Shown here piece after piece: positions 8,307 to 14,892 of a stretch of 64,000 nt of DNA. Location of the stretch: NCBI RefSeq assembly GCF_007713685.1, contig NZ_VMRJ01000004.1, forward strand, positions 186,001 to 250,000, in the 5' to 3' direction. The notes under the pieces are model-generated. The model was not told the origin of the DNA. It did no database searches and was given only the letters and a program-made list of their open reading frames with translations. This DNA is from Hymenobacter setariae (lineage in GTDB: Bacteria > Bacteroidota > Bacteroidia > Cytophagales > Hymenobacteraceae). Within the stretch, counting starts at the first letter, position 1; every line of letters starts with the position of its first letter. The translations under genes and the position numbers were made by a program.

Positions 8307-8666
8307 TTACGGACGGTCGAGCTGCATTTCCAGGCCCGAGCTAAAGTATAGATTTAGCTGGGCGCGGGCACCGTCGGTGGTGCGGCGCAGGCGCGTAACC
8401 AAGGCGCGCATTTCCTCGGTAGGTAGGTTCATGCGCAAGTAAGGGCGATTGAGCAGCTCGTCGCGCTGCACCGCCCAGCTACCGGTTTCGTTTTGGTCAG
8501 GTGCCTGCAACTCAAGCAGCTGGCCACCTAGCACTAGGTTAGTAGCCTGAGCCAGCGCACTGGCTGGGTCGGCCCGGTTGAGCACCCGGTGGGCCACCCG
8601 CCACGCTCCAGAGAGGTAGTCATCGGGCACCTGCTGTAGATTGACATCGAGTAGCAAATCAGACAT
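8307..8666 (-). CDS. Hypothetical protein
   Basis: From the ATG at 8664-8666 this reads MSDLLLDVNLQQVPDDYLSG, a 119-residue mostly helical, leucine-rich, soluble protein; an upstream in-frame ATG at 8699 would add eleven residues. I recognise no family. It has no signal peptide and no membrane helix. The gap to the PAS-only gene downstream is 36 bases on the same strand, which suggests co-transcription and a possible link to that sensor protein, but nothing in the sequence proves it. Confidence 0.65.
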   Translation of the reverse strand: MSDLLLDVNLQQVPDDYLSGAWRVAHRVLNRADPASALAQATNLVLGGQLLELQAPDQNETGSWAVQRDELLNRPYLRMNLPTEEMRALVTRLRRTTDGARAQLNLYFSSGLEMQLDRP

Positions 8667-8976
8667 AAGCGTAAGACCGGTAGACACCACCGGGAGCATA
8701 AAGCGCGTAACGAAAATAAACTGAACAGGTTGGCCCGGGGCCTCCTGGCAGTGCCTTTCTTAACCCAAGGCGAGGTGGTATAGTTCGGCTTTAACAGCGG
8801 GCCTTGCAATCTCAACAGACAATCTGCGCCTGGTGAAGGTTTTGCAAATGGCTGGCCCCTCGCTTGGGCTTGAATAGTAGTGCATCTTGCGCGTCGAACC
8901 GCTCCTACCCGCCGTATACGCAGCTACCCGTGTCCGTAGCGGCGCACCTAGGCACTGGGCTCGTTTATTTTTCAGC

Positions 8977-9510
8977 ATGAAACGCTTTTCTTTTCCGGTT
9001 GGGCTACCTAGCCAAGTAGCCGGTGCCGCCCGCCAGGCGGGTCGCCATGCCAGCCAAACCGGCCGGCTATTTCGCCAGCTCGTGCAGCGCGCCCTCGATG
9101 CCGTGCAGGAGGTGCTACACACCGAGGTGCAAAACGGCCACGCCCGGCTGGTTATCGACTTCTTGGCCGACAAGGCACTGCCCGCCGCCCGGGCGTTACT
9201 GCTCGAGCGTATGACGGCCCGGCTATTACTGCGCCTAGGTCTGCGCGGCGCCTTCCTCACCAATGTGGCGGGGTGGGTGCTGCCCTTCGTGCTCGAAAAA
9301 ATGTTTCACGTAGCGCGCACCAGCGGCCTGCTCGCTAAGCTTGAAGCCAACCCCACCGTAGCCGATACCCTAGCCCGCGTAGATGAACTGCGCCACGCCG
9401 CGGCCCGTCTCATCTTCCCCGATGGCGATACGGGCGCCGTGGTGCTTACCGACGAGGAGGCCCAAGAACTGCTTGCCAAGCCCACCGCCCCTGAGCAAAC
9501 CCAAGCCTAA
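8977..9510 (+). CDS. Hypothetical protein, basic helical
   Basis: The ATG at 8977 starts MKRFSFPVGLPSQVAGAARQ and gives 177 residues; a longer in-frame extension back to 8887 has no coding character. The first half is basic and helical, the middle is hydrophobic ('LRGAFLTNVAGWVLPFVLEKMF') and may contact a membrane, and the C-terminus ends with an acidic helix (TDEEAQELLAKPT). I recognise no family and propose no function. Its stop codon overlaps the stop of the converging hydroxyacid dehydrogenase by four bases. Confidence 0.7.
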   Translation: MKRFSFPVGLPSQVAGAARQAGRHASQTGRLFRQLVQRALDAVQEVLHTEVQNGHARLVIDFLADKALPAARALLLERMTARLLLRLGLRGAFLTNVAGWVLPFVLEKMFHVARTSGLLAKLEANPTVADTLARVDELRHAAARLIFPDGDTGAVVLTDEEAQELLAKPTAPEQTQA

Positions 9511-10442
9511 TAGCCCGCGCTTAGGTCCACCACGTTTTCTAGCGGCTGGCCGGCGCGCAAGTGCGCTAGGTTGCGAATGAGCTGGTCGATTTTGCCTTTG
9601 GCCTCGCGCGGCTGGCCGCCGCCCGTGTGCTGGGTTAGCAGCACATGAGGCAAAGTCCAGAGCGGGTGGCCGGGCGGGATGGGCTCGGTGGCCGTCACGT
9701 CGAGCACTGCCCCACCTAGGCGGCCAGCCTGCAACGCTTCGATGAGCGCTGGCTCGTCAGTAGTGTTGCCGCGGCCTACGCTGGCATAAATGCTGTCGGG
9801 GCGCATGGCTGCCACCAGCTCGGCCGAGAAAAACTTATCGGCGCTGCCAGGCAGGCAGTTTATTACTACATCGGTTTCGGGCAGAGCAGCGGCCAGCTCC
9901 TCTTTTGAGTGCAGTTGCGCCTGCGGGTCGGTGCGAGCCAGCAGCTGCACCGCGCAGCCAAAACCACTAAGCTGCTCGCGCACAGCTTGCCCAATAGTGC
10001 CCGCACCCAGTATCACTACACGCTTACCGCGCAGCAAGCCTTGGCGGCCACGCACCTCAGCACCTACCCACTGTTGCTTTTCTTGCAATAGCACTAGCTC
10101 GGGCAAGCGGCGATAAAGCGCCAGCAAGCCGGCTACCATGGTTTCAGCACAGGCCCAGGCAAAGAAATCGCCCATATTCGCCACTGGCACGGCCAGATGC
10201 ACGCCTTTGTAGCGGTCAAAGCCCGCCGAATCTATTTGCCAGAAGCGTAGCTTGGGAAGGGGGCCGGCCGTGAGCCACGCGGGTGGCGGGTTACCTAGGA
10301 GCACCTCGGCCTCTTGGAAGGCAGCTGGTGGCTGTCCGGCACCGGTCTCTTCTTTGAAAGACACTTTGGCCTCAGCCGGCAGCTGCTGCCGCAAGTAGGT
10401 ACGGGCCGCTTCATCGAGGGCCGTAAAAACAAAAATCTTCAT
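9507..10442 (-). CDS. D-2-hydroxyacid dehydrogenase family protein
   Basis: The 311-residue product is a D-isomer-specific 2-hydroxyacid dehydrogenase. The NAD-binding turn is 'VVILGAGTIGQAVREQLSGF', followed by 'LPETDVVINCLPGSADKFF', the catalytic arginine region 'YASVGRGNTTDEPALIEAL', the glutamate region 'LDVTATEPIPPGHPLW' and the catalytic histidine 'LLTQHTGGGQP'. It reduces or oxidises a 2-oxo/2-hydroxy acid in the cytoplasm; the substrate (glyoxylate, hydroxypyruvate or other) cannot be told from sequence. The catalytic histidine and C-terminal helix place it in the short glyoxylate/hydroxypyruvate-reductase-like group. Confidence 0.9.
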   Translation of the reverse strand: MKIFVFTALDEAARTYLRQQLPAEAKVSFKEETGAGQPPAAFQEAEVLLGNPPPAWLTAGPLPKLRFWQIDSAGFDRYKGVHLAVPVANMGDFFAWACAETMVAGLLALYRRLPELVLLQEKQQWVGAEVRGRQGLLRGKRVVILGAGTIGQAVREQLSGFGCAVQLLARTDPQAQLHSKEELAAALPETDVVINCLPGSADKFFSAELVAAMRPDSIYASVGRGNTTDEPALIEALQAGRLGGAVLDVTATEPIPPGHPLWTLPHVLLTQHTGGGQPREAKGKIDQLIRNLAHLRAGQPLENVVDLSAGY

Positions 10443-10496
10443 AGCTAGGTCTTACGAGCAGAGTCGTTGCACTCCCTCAAAAACGTGTTTAAAATG

Positions 10497-10535
10497 AAAG
10501 CAGGCACCCATGAATCTCTCACAGATGCCTGCTTT
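10497..10535 (-). terminator. Rho-independent-type hairpin downstream of 10557-10970
   Basis: A perfect 10-base-pair stem (AAAGCAGGCA 10497-10506, TGCCTGCTTT 10526-10535) with a 19-base loop lies just past the stop of the hypothetical gene read leftwards. The minus-strand tail is only moderately T-rich. Confidence 0.6.
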
Positions 10536-10556
10536 ATAGCATTTCAACCCAGACTA

Positions 10557-10970
10557 CTACGCTTGGCGGTCGATGCCGCGGCTGTCGTTTTTGAGGTCTT
10601 CTTCGGGCGTAGTGTCGTTGCCTTGCAGCTGGCCGGCTGCGGCCACTAGAGCAGCGCTCAGTTTCTCTACGTGCGGGCGGGTGTTGCCTTCGGCGAACGA
10701 CGCTACGCGGGCAGTTTCGGTACCTAGGTGGTGTAGTAGGTGTCCTACTTGGCCACCGTTATAGGTGCCACCGTGCAGCAGGGCTTTCAGCGCTTGCAGG
10801 TCGGTTACTAGGCTATGAAACTCTGGGTTGTGGGCAGCTTTGAGGTCTTCAATCCAGCGCTGTAGCTGGTTGTCGATGCCTGCTTTGCCGGCTTCGTCTT
10901 GCAGGTCGCCGGTTAGTATTTTAATGGCGCCTTCCAGGTGTACCTGGTGCTGCACTGCGGTCTTTTCCAT
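10557..10970 (-). CDS. Hypothetical helical protein
   Basis: The ATG at 10968-10970 gives 137 residues beginning MEKTAVQHQVHLEGAIKILT; earlier in-frame codons read into the neighbouring terminator and were rejected. The protein is soluble, strongly helical and Leu/His-rich, with no signal peptide. Its pattern of regularly spaced helices ('QVGHLLHHLGTETARVASFA', 'LSAALVAAAGQLQGND') suggests a small helical bundle. I recognise no family with confidence. It stands alone between two hairpins, so it is probably transcribed by itself. Confidence 0.7.
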   Translation of the reverse strand: MEKTAVQHQVHLEGAIKILTGDLQDEAGKAGIDNQLQRWIEDLKAAHNPEFHSLVTDLQALKALLHGGTYNGGQVGHLLHHLGTETARVASFAEGNTRPHVEKLSAALVAAAGQLQGNDTTPEEDLKNDSRGIDRQA

Positions 10971-11061
10971 GGGGTCAGGGGAATGGGGAGGGAGGTTACT
11001 GCCTTGCCCAAACGGAAAGCAACGCTCTGAGGTTGGCCGCTGCGGGCCCCACAAATGAAAA

Positions 11062-11086
11062 CTGCCGCCCTGGTGTAAGGCGGCAG
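11062..11086 (-). terminator. Terminator of the coiled-coil secreted protein gene
   Basis: CTGCCGCC (11062-11069) pairs with GGCGGCAG (11079-11086). Read on the minus strand the stem is followed by TTTTCATTT, a fair U-tract, 68 bases after the stop of the gene at 11155-11862. Confidence 0.75.
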
Positions 11087-11154
11087 CTTCTTGATAATCA
11101 ACCTTAAAATAGAATTAGCTATCGGTAGTAGAGCGAAAGGTAAAAATTACTAGG

Positions 11155-11862
11155 CTATTCAATCTTCGTCATGCGCTCTTTCACGGCCTCTAGGGCCACG
11201 CGCATGTTCACAATGTCGGCGCGGGCGGCTTCCTGCTCCTTCAAGTTGGTGTCAATCATGTTGTTGAACTGCTGCAACTCAGCGGCGTTGGCGGCCAGCA
11301 TTTGCTGAATCTCGATTTTGCGCGCTTTGTTTTTCTCGATGTCCTTCTTGATGGTGTTGGACTTCTCGATAACAGACATGTTGTTGTTCTGAGAGTTTAC
11401 AAGTGCTTTTTCAGCATCTGCAATCTGGGCCATCAAGTCTTCGCGGTACATCGAGCGAGCAAAGTCTTTGAGGTATTTCTCAGCGGCTTTCCACTGGCTG
11501 GGGGTCGATTCGCGCCCTAGGTAGGCATTGCCGAGGTCGATGCTCCACCACACACCGGTGCCGGTGGGCAACGCATCGACGCGGCTGATTACGCGTACTG
11601 GTGTAGCCGAAATCTCGGGGATAACTACACCATCCATCGTCACTACCCCTTTGTTATTCTTTACCTTCCCCGGAAACTGCTCGGTGAGTTGCTTTACCCA
11701 TGACGTCTCCACGCGCTTGTTGTCGAGCTGTAGGCTCACGCGCTGACCTTTGCGTGGGATATTGTTTATCGACATGTCGGCTTCATCGACTGGCGAACGC
11801 TGGGCCGATACGCGCAGGCCGGCCAGTACCAGCAAGAGCACCAACAGTATTTTTCGGTTCAT
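11155..11862 (-). CDS. Secreted protein with C-terminal coiled coil, function unknown
   Basis: A 235-residue protein. The N-terminus is a clear signal peptide (MNRKILLVLLLVLAGLRVSA, then QRS). Residues 25-110 form a compact, possibly beta-rich domain ('GQRVSLQLDNKRVETSWVKQ', 'VRVISRVDALPTGTGVWWSI'). Residues 120-235 are a long coiled coil ('MAQIADAEKALVNSQNNNM', 'MIDTNLKEQEAARADIVNM'). I recognise no named family. Export plus the coiled coil suggests a periplasmic or surface structural role, but this is inference. It has its own terminator (11062-11086) and a probable promoter at 11935-11942, so it is monocistronic. Confidence 0.75.
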   Translation of the reverse strand: MNRKILLVLLLVLAGLRVSAQRSPVDEADMSINNIPRKGQRVSLQLDNKRVETSWVKQLTEQFPGKVKNNKGVVTMDGVVIPEISATPVRVISRVDALPTGTGVWWSIDLGNAYLGRESTPSQWKAAEKYLKDFARSMYREDLMAQIADAEKALVNSQNNNMSVIEKSNTIKKDIEKNKARKIEIQQMLAANAAELQQFNNMIDTNLKEQEAARADIVNMRVALEAVKERMTKIE

Positions 11863-11934
11863 AACGATTTAAAAAATTAAAGTAGAAAATTAGATAATAC
11901 TAAGTCACATTACCCGCTAATGCTTTCGAGTGGT

Positions 11935-11942
11935 CAAATTTA
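11935..11942 (-). promoter_or_regulatory. Probable -7 box TAAATTTG for the coiled-coil protein gene
   Basis: The minus strand reads TAAATTTG here, matching TAnnTTTG, about 73 bases upstream of the ATG at 11862. TTG candidates occur upstream at spacings of 16 and 22 bases, neither ideal. The 11863-12084 gap is strongly AT-rich compared with the window. Confidence 0.4.
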
Positions 11943-12084
11943 AGTGCTTTATTCTGTGCAAAACCAAGAATTCTATAATTTTTTTTCTTAGTCCGATTTT
12001 TTATTATTTAAATACAATCAAGAGCGTAGCACAACGCCGCTTGGTTTGCCGAACAAAAGTCTCCTACCCTAGTTTAAGCCTCCT

Positions 12085-12504
12085 ATGCCTGAGCTCACCA
12101 TCTGCCGTACCGAGCATTTTAATGCGGCCCACCGCCTGCACAACCCGGCCTGGGACGAGGCCCGCAACCAGCAGGTATTTGGCAAGTGCAACAATCCTAA
12201 CTACCACGGCCACAACTACGACCTAGTGGTGCGCCTCACTGGGCCTACCGACCCCGACACGGGCTACGTCTTCGACTTGAAGGCACTGAGCACCGTCGTG
12301 AAGCGGGAGGTGCTCGACCGCTTCGACCACCGCAACCTGAACCTAGACGTTGCGGATTTTAAAGATTTGAACCCAACGGCCGAAAACATCGCGCTCGTTA
12401 TTTGGCGGCGGCTGCGTCCTGTGCTGCCCGCCACTCTAAAGCTCGCGGTCACGCTCTACGAGACAGACCGTAATTTTGTAGAATATGATGGAGAAGGAGC
12501 CTAA
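12085..12504 (+). CDS. 6-pyruvoyl-tetrahydropterin synthase / 6-carboxytetrahydropterin synthase family protein
   Basis: The 139-residue product is a T-fold enzyme acting on dihydroneopterin triphosphate. Zinc ligands are in 'EHFNAAHRLHN' and 'NNPNYHGHNYDLVV', the catalytic cysteine is in 'VFGKCNNPNYHGH', and the pterin-anchoring glutamate is in 'LYETDRNFVEY'. The GKCNNPN motif resembles the eukaryote-like PTPS rather than the short QueD motif, so either tetrahydrobiopterin or queuosine-precursor synthesis is possible. Its stop overlaps the folE start by 20 bases, which couples it to GTP cyclohydrolase I, the enzyme that makes its substrate. Start chosen at MPELTICRTEHF. Confidence 0.9.
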   Translation: MPELTICRTEHFNAAHRLHNPAWDEARNQQVFGKCNNPNYHGHNYDLVVRLTGPTDPDTGYVFDLKALSTVVKREVLDRFDHRNLNLDVADFKDLNPTAENIALVIWRRLRPVLPATLKLAVTLYETDRNFVEYDGEGA

Positions 12505-13171
12505 CTCGCCGGCCCACACCGACCACCTTACCGGGCTTGGCCCCGATGACCACTTGCCGCCCGGCTTGCGCACGCCCCTGCGCGCCGATGCTTTTGCAAA
12601 GCCCGATGAGGAGAAGATAGAAGCCATAACCGGCCACTTTCGGGCTATTATGGACGAGCTAGGGCTTGACCTCACCGACGATAGCCTAGCAGGCACCCCA
12701 CGCCGGGTAGCCAAAATGTTTGTGCAAGAGTGGTTTAAGGGTCTCAACCCGGAGCACCGGCCCGAGGTGCGCCTGTTTGAGAACCGCTACGAGTACCAGC
12801 AGTTGCTGGTAGAGCGCGACATCACGGTGTTTTCGTGCTGCGAGCACCACTTTGTGCCCATCATCGGCAAGGCGCACGTGGCCTACCTGCCGGGCAAGCA
12901 TGTGGTGGGACTCAGCAAGCTCAACCGCGTGGTGCAGTATTATGCCCGCCGCCCGCAAGTGCAGGAGCGCCTCACGCGCCAAGTGGCCGAGCACCTGCGC
13001 CACAGCCTAGGTACCCCCGACGTGGCCGTGCTCATCGAAGCCGACCACCTGTGCGTGATGAGCCGCGGCGTGAATGACACCAGCAGCTCAACGCTCACCA
13101 GCGAGTATGGCGGCCGCTTTCAGGAAGATGCCCAATTGCGCGCTGAGTTCCTGCGCCAGATTGGCAAGTAA
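12485..13171 (+). CDS. folE: GTP cyclohydrolase I
   Basis: FolE converts GTP to 7,8-dihydroneopterin triphosphate. The 228-residue product carries the zinc and active-site segment 'FSCCEHHFVPIIGKAHVAYL', the GTP-binding 'GLSKLNRVVQYYARRPQVQE', and the closing 'HLCVMSRGVNDTSSSTLTS' loop. About 40 residues of the N-terminus are an unconserved, charged extension. Two adjacent ATG codons (12485 and 12488) could start it; both lie inside the upstream pterin gene (20-base overlap), so translation is probably coupled. The pair forms a two-gene pterin operon ended by the long hairpin at 13220-13289. Confidence 0.96.
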   Translation: MMEKEPNSPAHTDHLTGLGPDDHLPPGLRTPLRADAFAKPDEEKIEAITGHFRAIMDELGLDLTDDSLAGTPRRVAKMFVQEWFKGLNPEHRPEVRLFENRYEYQQLLVERDITVFSCCEHHFVPIIGKAHVAYLPGKHVVGLSKLNRVVQYYARRPQVQERLTRQVAEHLRHSLGTPDVAVLIEADHLCVMSRGVNDTSSSTLTSEYGGRFQEDAQLRAEFLRQIGK

Positions 13172-13219
13172 GTAGCCGGACCTAACTCGCTTTAACCTAG
13201 GCTTATTCTTGCGAAGAAA

Positions 13220-13289
13220 AACGACAAAGCAACCTTTCTTTTACGTTCAGGTTAACACACCCACGTGAAAGAAGGGTTGCTTCGTCGTT
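13220..13289 (+). terminator. Long imperfect hairpin between folE and the epimerase gene
   Basis: Arms of 27 bases (13220-13246 and 13263-13289) pair with three mismatches, all of which keep G:U or wobble-type pairing on one strand. The loop is 16 bases. It is far longer than a standard terminator stem and belongs to the set of long intergenic inverted repeats in this window. Confidence 0.6.
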
Positions 13290-13327
13290 CCTTCTCTTAT
13301 TACTAACTGCTTGAGCTCACTCCTATT

Positions 13328-14236
13328 ATGAAAATCCTCATCACTGGCGGCACAGGCATGATAGGCCAGCGCTTGGCCGAGCTGCTGCTCGACCACGGCC
13401 ACGACGTGGCACTCCTGACGCGCGAGCCCAGCAAAAGCAGCCACTACCGCCTTTTCGGCTGGGACCCCGCGGCCGGCACCATCGATCCAGCCGCCTTACC
13501 CTACGCCGACTGTGTAGTGAACCTAGCCGGCAGCAACGTAGCCGAAGGCAAATGGACGGCCAGCCGCAAGCACGAGATATTGCGCAGCCGCCTCGATGGC
13601 CTAGAGCTGCTGCACCGCGAACTGGCCAAGCCCGGCCACCACGTGCGCACGCTGCTATCGGCCTCGGCCATCGGCATCTACGGCGACCGCGGCGATGAGC
13701 TGCTCCACGAAAACTCGCCTACCGCCGCTCCAGCCGACGACTTTCTGGCCGATGTGGTGTTGCAGTGGGAAGCCGCCGCGCGCGGTATTGGGGCCCTAGG
13801 GCTTCGGGTAGTGCTGCCGCGCATTGGCATCGTGCTCAGCCCAGAGGGCGGCGCGCTAGTGCCCATCGCTAAAACGGTGCGCTACGGAGCTGGCGCCCCG
13901 CTGGGCTCGGGCCGACAATACATGAGCTGGATTCACCTTGACGATATGTGCCGCCTACTAGCCCAGATGGTGCACGACGAGCTGTGGCAAGGCGAATACA
14001 ACGCCGTGGCGCCCAACCCCGTCACGAACCAAGAATTTACCGAAACGCTCGCCCAGGTGATGCACCGCCCACTGGTGCTGCCCAAGGTGCCTGCCTTCGG
14101 CCTCAAGCTGGCGATGGGCGAAATGAGTGAGATAGTACTGGGCTCGCAGCGCGTGAGCGCCGACAAGGTGCTGAGCCAAGGCTTTCAGTTTGAATATCCG
14201 CTGCTGAAGGCAGCACTAGAGTCATTCTACGAGTAA
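13328..14236 (+). CDS. TIGR01777 family (YfcH-like) NAD-dependent epimerase
   Basis: A 302-residue extended SDR protein beginning MKILITGGTGMIGQRLAELL (GxxGxxG nucleotide motif at residues 7-13). Family features include 'YADCVVNLAGSNVAEGKWT', 'SASAIGIYGDRGDELLHENS' (with the YGD tripeptide), 'RIGIVLSPEGGALVPIAKTV', 'MSWIHLDDMCRLLAQMV' and the C-terminal DUF1731-like part 'VPAFGLKLAMGEMSEIVLGS'. Members are nucleotide-sugar-epimerase-like, but their substrate is unknown; the E. coli relative is YfcH. It converges on the gmhB-like gene, with a long inverted repeat (14270-14351) in the gap. Confidence 0.92.
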   Translation: MKILITGGTGMIGQRLAELLLDHGHDVALLTREPSKSSHYRLFGWDPAAGTIDPAALPYADCVVNLAGSNVAEGKWTASRKHEILRSRLDGLELLHRELAKPGHHVRTLLSASAIGIYGDRGDELLHENSPTAAPADDFLADVVLQWEAAARGIGALGLRVVLPRIGIVLSPEGGALVPIAKTVRYGAGAPLGSGRQYMSWIHLDDMCRLLAQMVHDELWQGEYNAVAPNPVTNQEFTETLAQVMHRPLVLPKVPAFGLKLAMGEMSEIVLGSQRVSADKVLSQGFQFEYPLLKAALESFYE

Positions 14237-14269
14237 TACTGCCAGGGGCGCATTAACAACGCGCCTATT

Positions 14270-14351
14270 CTGGTGAGCAAAGCGAAGCCATCGCACCTAG
14301 GAGGTCCCTGCATGGGTTGTCCTGCTGCGATGACTTCGCTTTGCTCGCCAG
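14270..14351. repeat. 26-base inverted repeat between convergent genes
   Basis: Arms at 14270-14295 and 14326-14351 match with two mismatches. Each arm contains the string GCAAAGCGAAG or its complement, and a CCTAGG site is in the loop. It sits between the 3' ends of the epimerase and gmhB-like genes and probably serves as a bidirectional terminator. Confidence 0.7.
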
Positions 14352-14366
14352 GGTAGGCTTCATGCA

Positions 14367-14870
14367 TTAACTCAAAATCAGCTCGGTAGCAGCCGCTAAA
14401 TCGGCTACGCGGGGCGAGTAGGCCAGCACCTCGCTATGGCCTACCAAGATGCCGCGCACCCCTAGCCTAGCGCCAGCCTCGAGGTCGCGAGCGCGGTCGC
14501 CCACTATCCAGCTGGCGGCGGGGTCAATGGCGAAGCGGGCGATAGCCTTTTCGAGCATTCCCGAATCGGGCTTGCGCAAGATAGATTCGCTCACCGATGG
14601 GTGATTCTCAGCGAAGTACAGTGCGTCGATGATATGCCCGCAAGACTGTTGCAAAATGCTGTGGCACTCTTGCACATCGGCGCGGGTGTAGAGGCCTTTG
14701 GCAATGCCGGCCTGGTTGGTGACGACGATGAGGTGGTAGCCCGCGGCCTTGAGCCGACGCAGGCTCTGGGGCACGCCGGGCACGATGCGGAAGCGTTCGG
14801 GCGTCCAGACGTAATCGCCTAGTTCTTCATTGAGTACGCCGTCGCGGTCCAGAAATATGGCTCGGTTCAT
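14367..14870 (-). CDS. HAD-IIIA phosphatase, GmhB/histidinol-phosphatase-like, zinc loop lost
   Basis: The ATG at 14868-14870 gives 167 residues starting MNRAIFLDRDGVLNEELGDY, with the nucleophile and general acid as D8 and D10. Motif II is 'LIVVTNQAGIAKGLYTRADV', and the motif III lysine and IV acidic pair are 'ILRKPDSGML' and 'WIVGDRARDLEAGARLG'. This is the layout of D-glycero-D-manno-heptose-1,7-bisphosphate phosphatase (GmhB). In GmhB a four-ligand zinc loop (CxH...CxC) precedes RKP; here only H90 remains and no cysteine is present ('AENHPSVSESILRKP'). The substrate may therefore differ. It is divergent from the protoporphyrinogen oxidase gene. Confidence 0.8.
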   Translation of the reverse strand: MNRAIFLDRDGVLNEELGDYVWTPERFRIVPGVPQSLRRLKAAGYHLIVVTNQAGIAKGLYTRADVQECHSILQQSCGHIIDALYFAENHPSVSESILRKPDSGMLEKAIARFAIDPAASWIVGDRARDLEAGARLGVRGILVGHSEVLAYSPRVADLAAATELILS

Positions 14871-14874
14871 GGGG

Positions 14875-14888
14875 CGAAGGTACCTTTG
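14875..14888. promoter_or_regulatory. Overlapping divergent -7 boxes (TACCTTCG minus, TACCTTTG plus)
   Basis: The sequence CGAAGGTACCTTTG reads TACCTTTG on plus (14881-14888) and TACCTTCG on minus (14875-14882), sharing the central TA. Each box ends exactly four bases before an ATG (plus at 14893, minus at 14870). Both genes would be transcribed from this palindrome with almost no leader. Confidence 0.6.
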
Positions 14889-14892
14889 CGGC

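Noticed and set aside
8760..9263. Minus-strand open frame of 167 codons
   Set aside because: Arginine- and serine-rich composition is typical of antisense reading; overlaps the plus-strand hypothetical gene from 8977.
11863..12084. Small RNA or tRNA in the AT-rich gap
   Set aside because: No cloverleaf or conserved ncRNA pattern could be drawn; only a promoter-like box for the minus gene was found.
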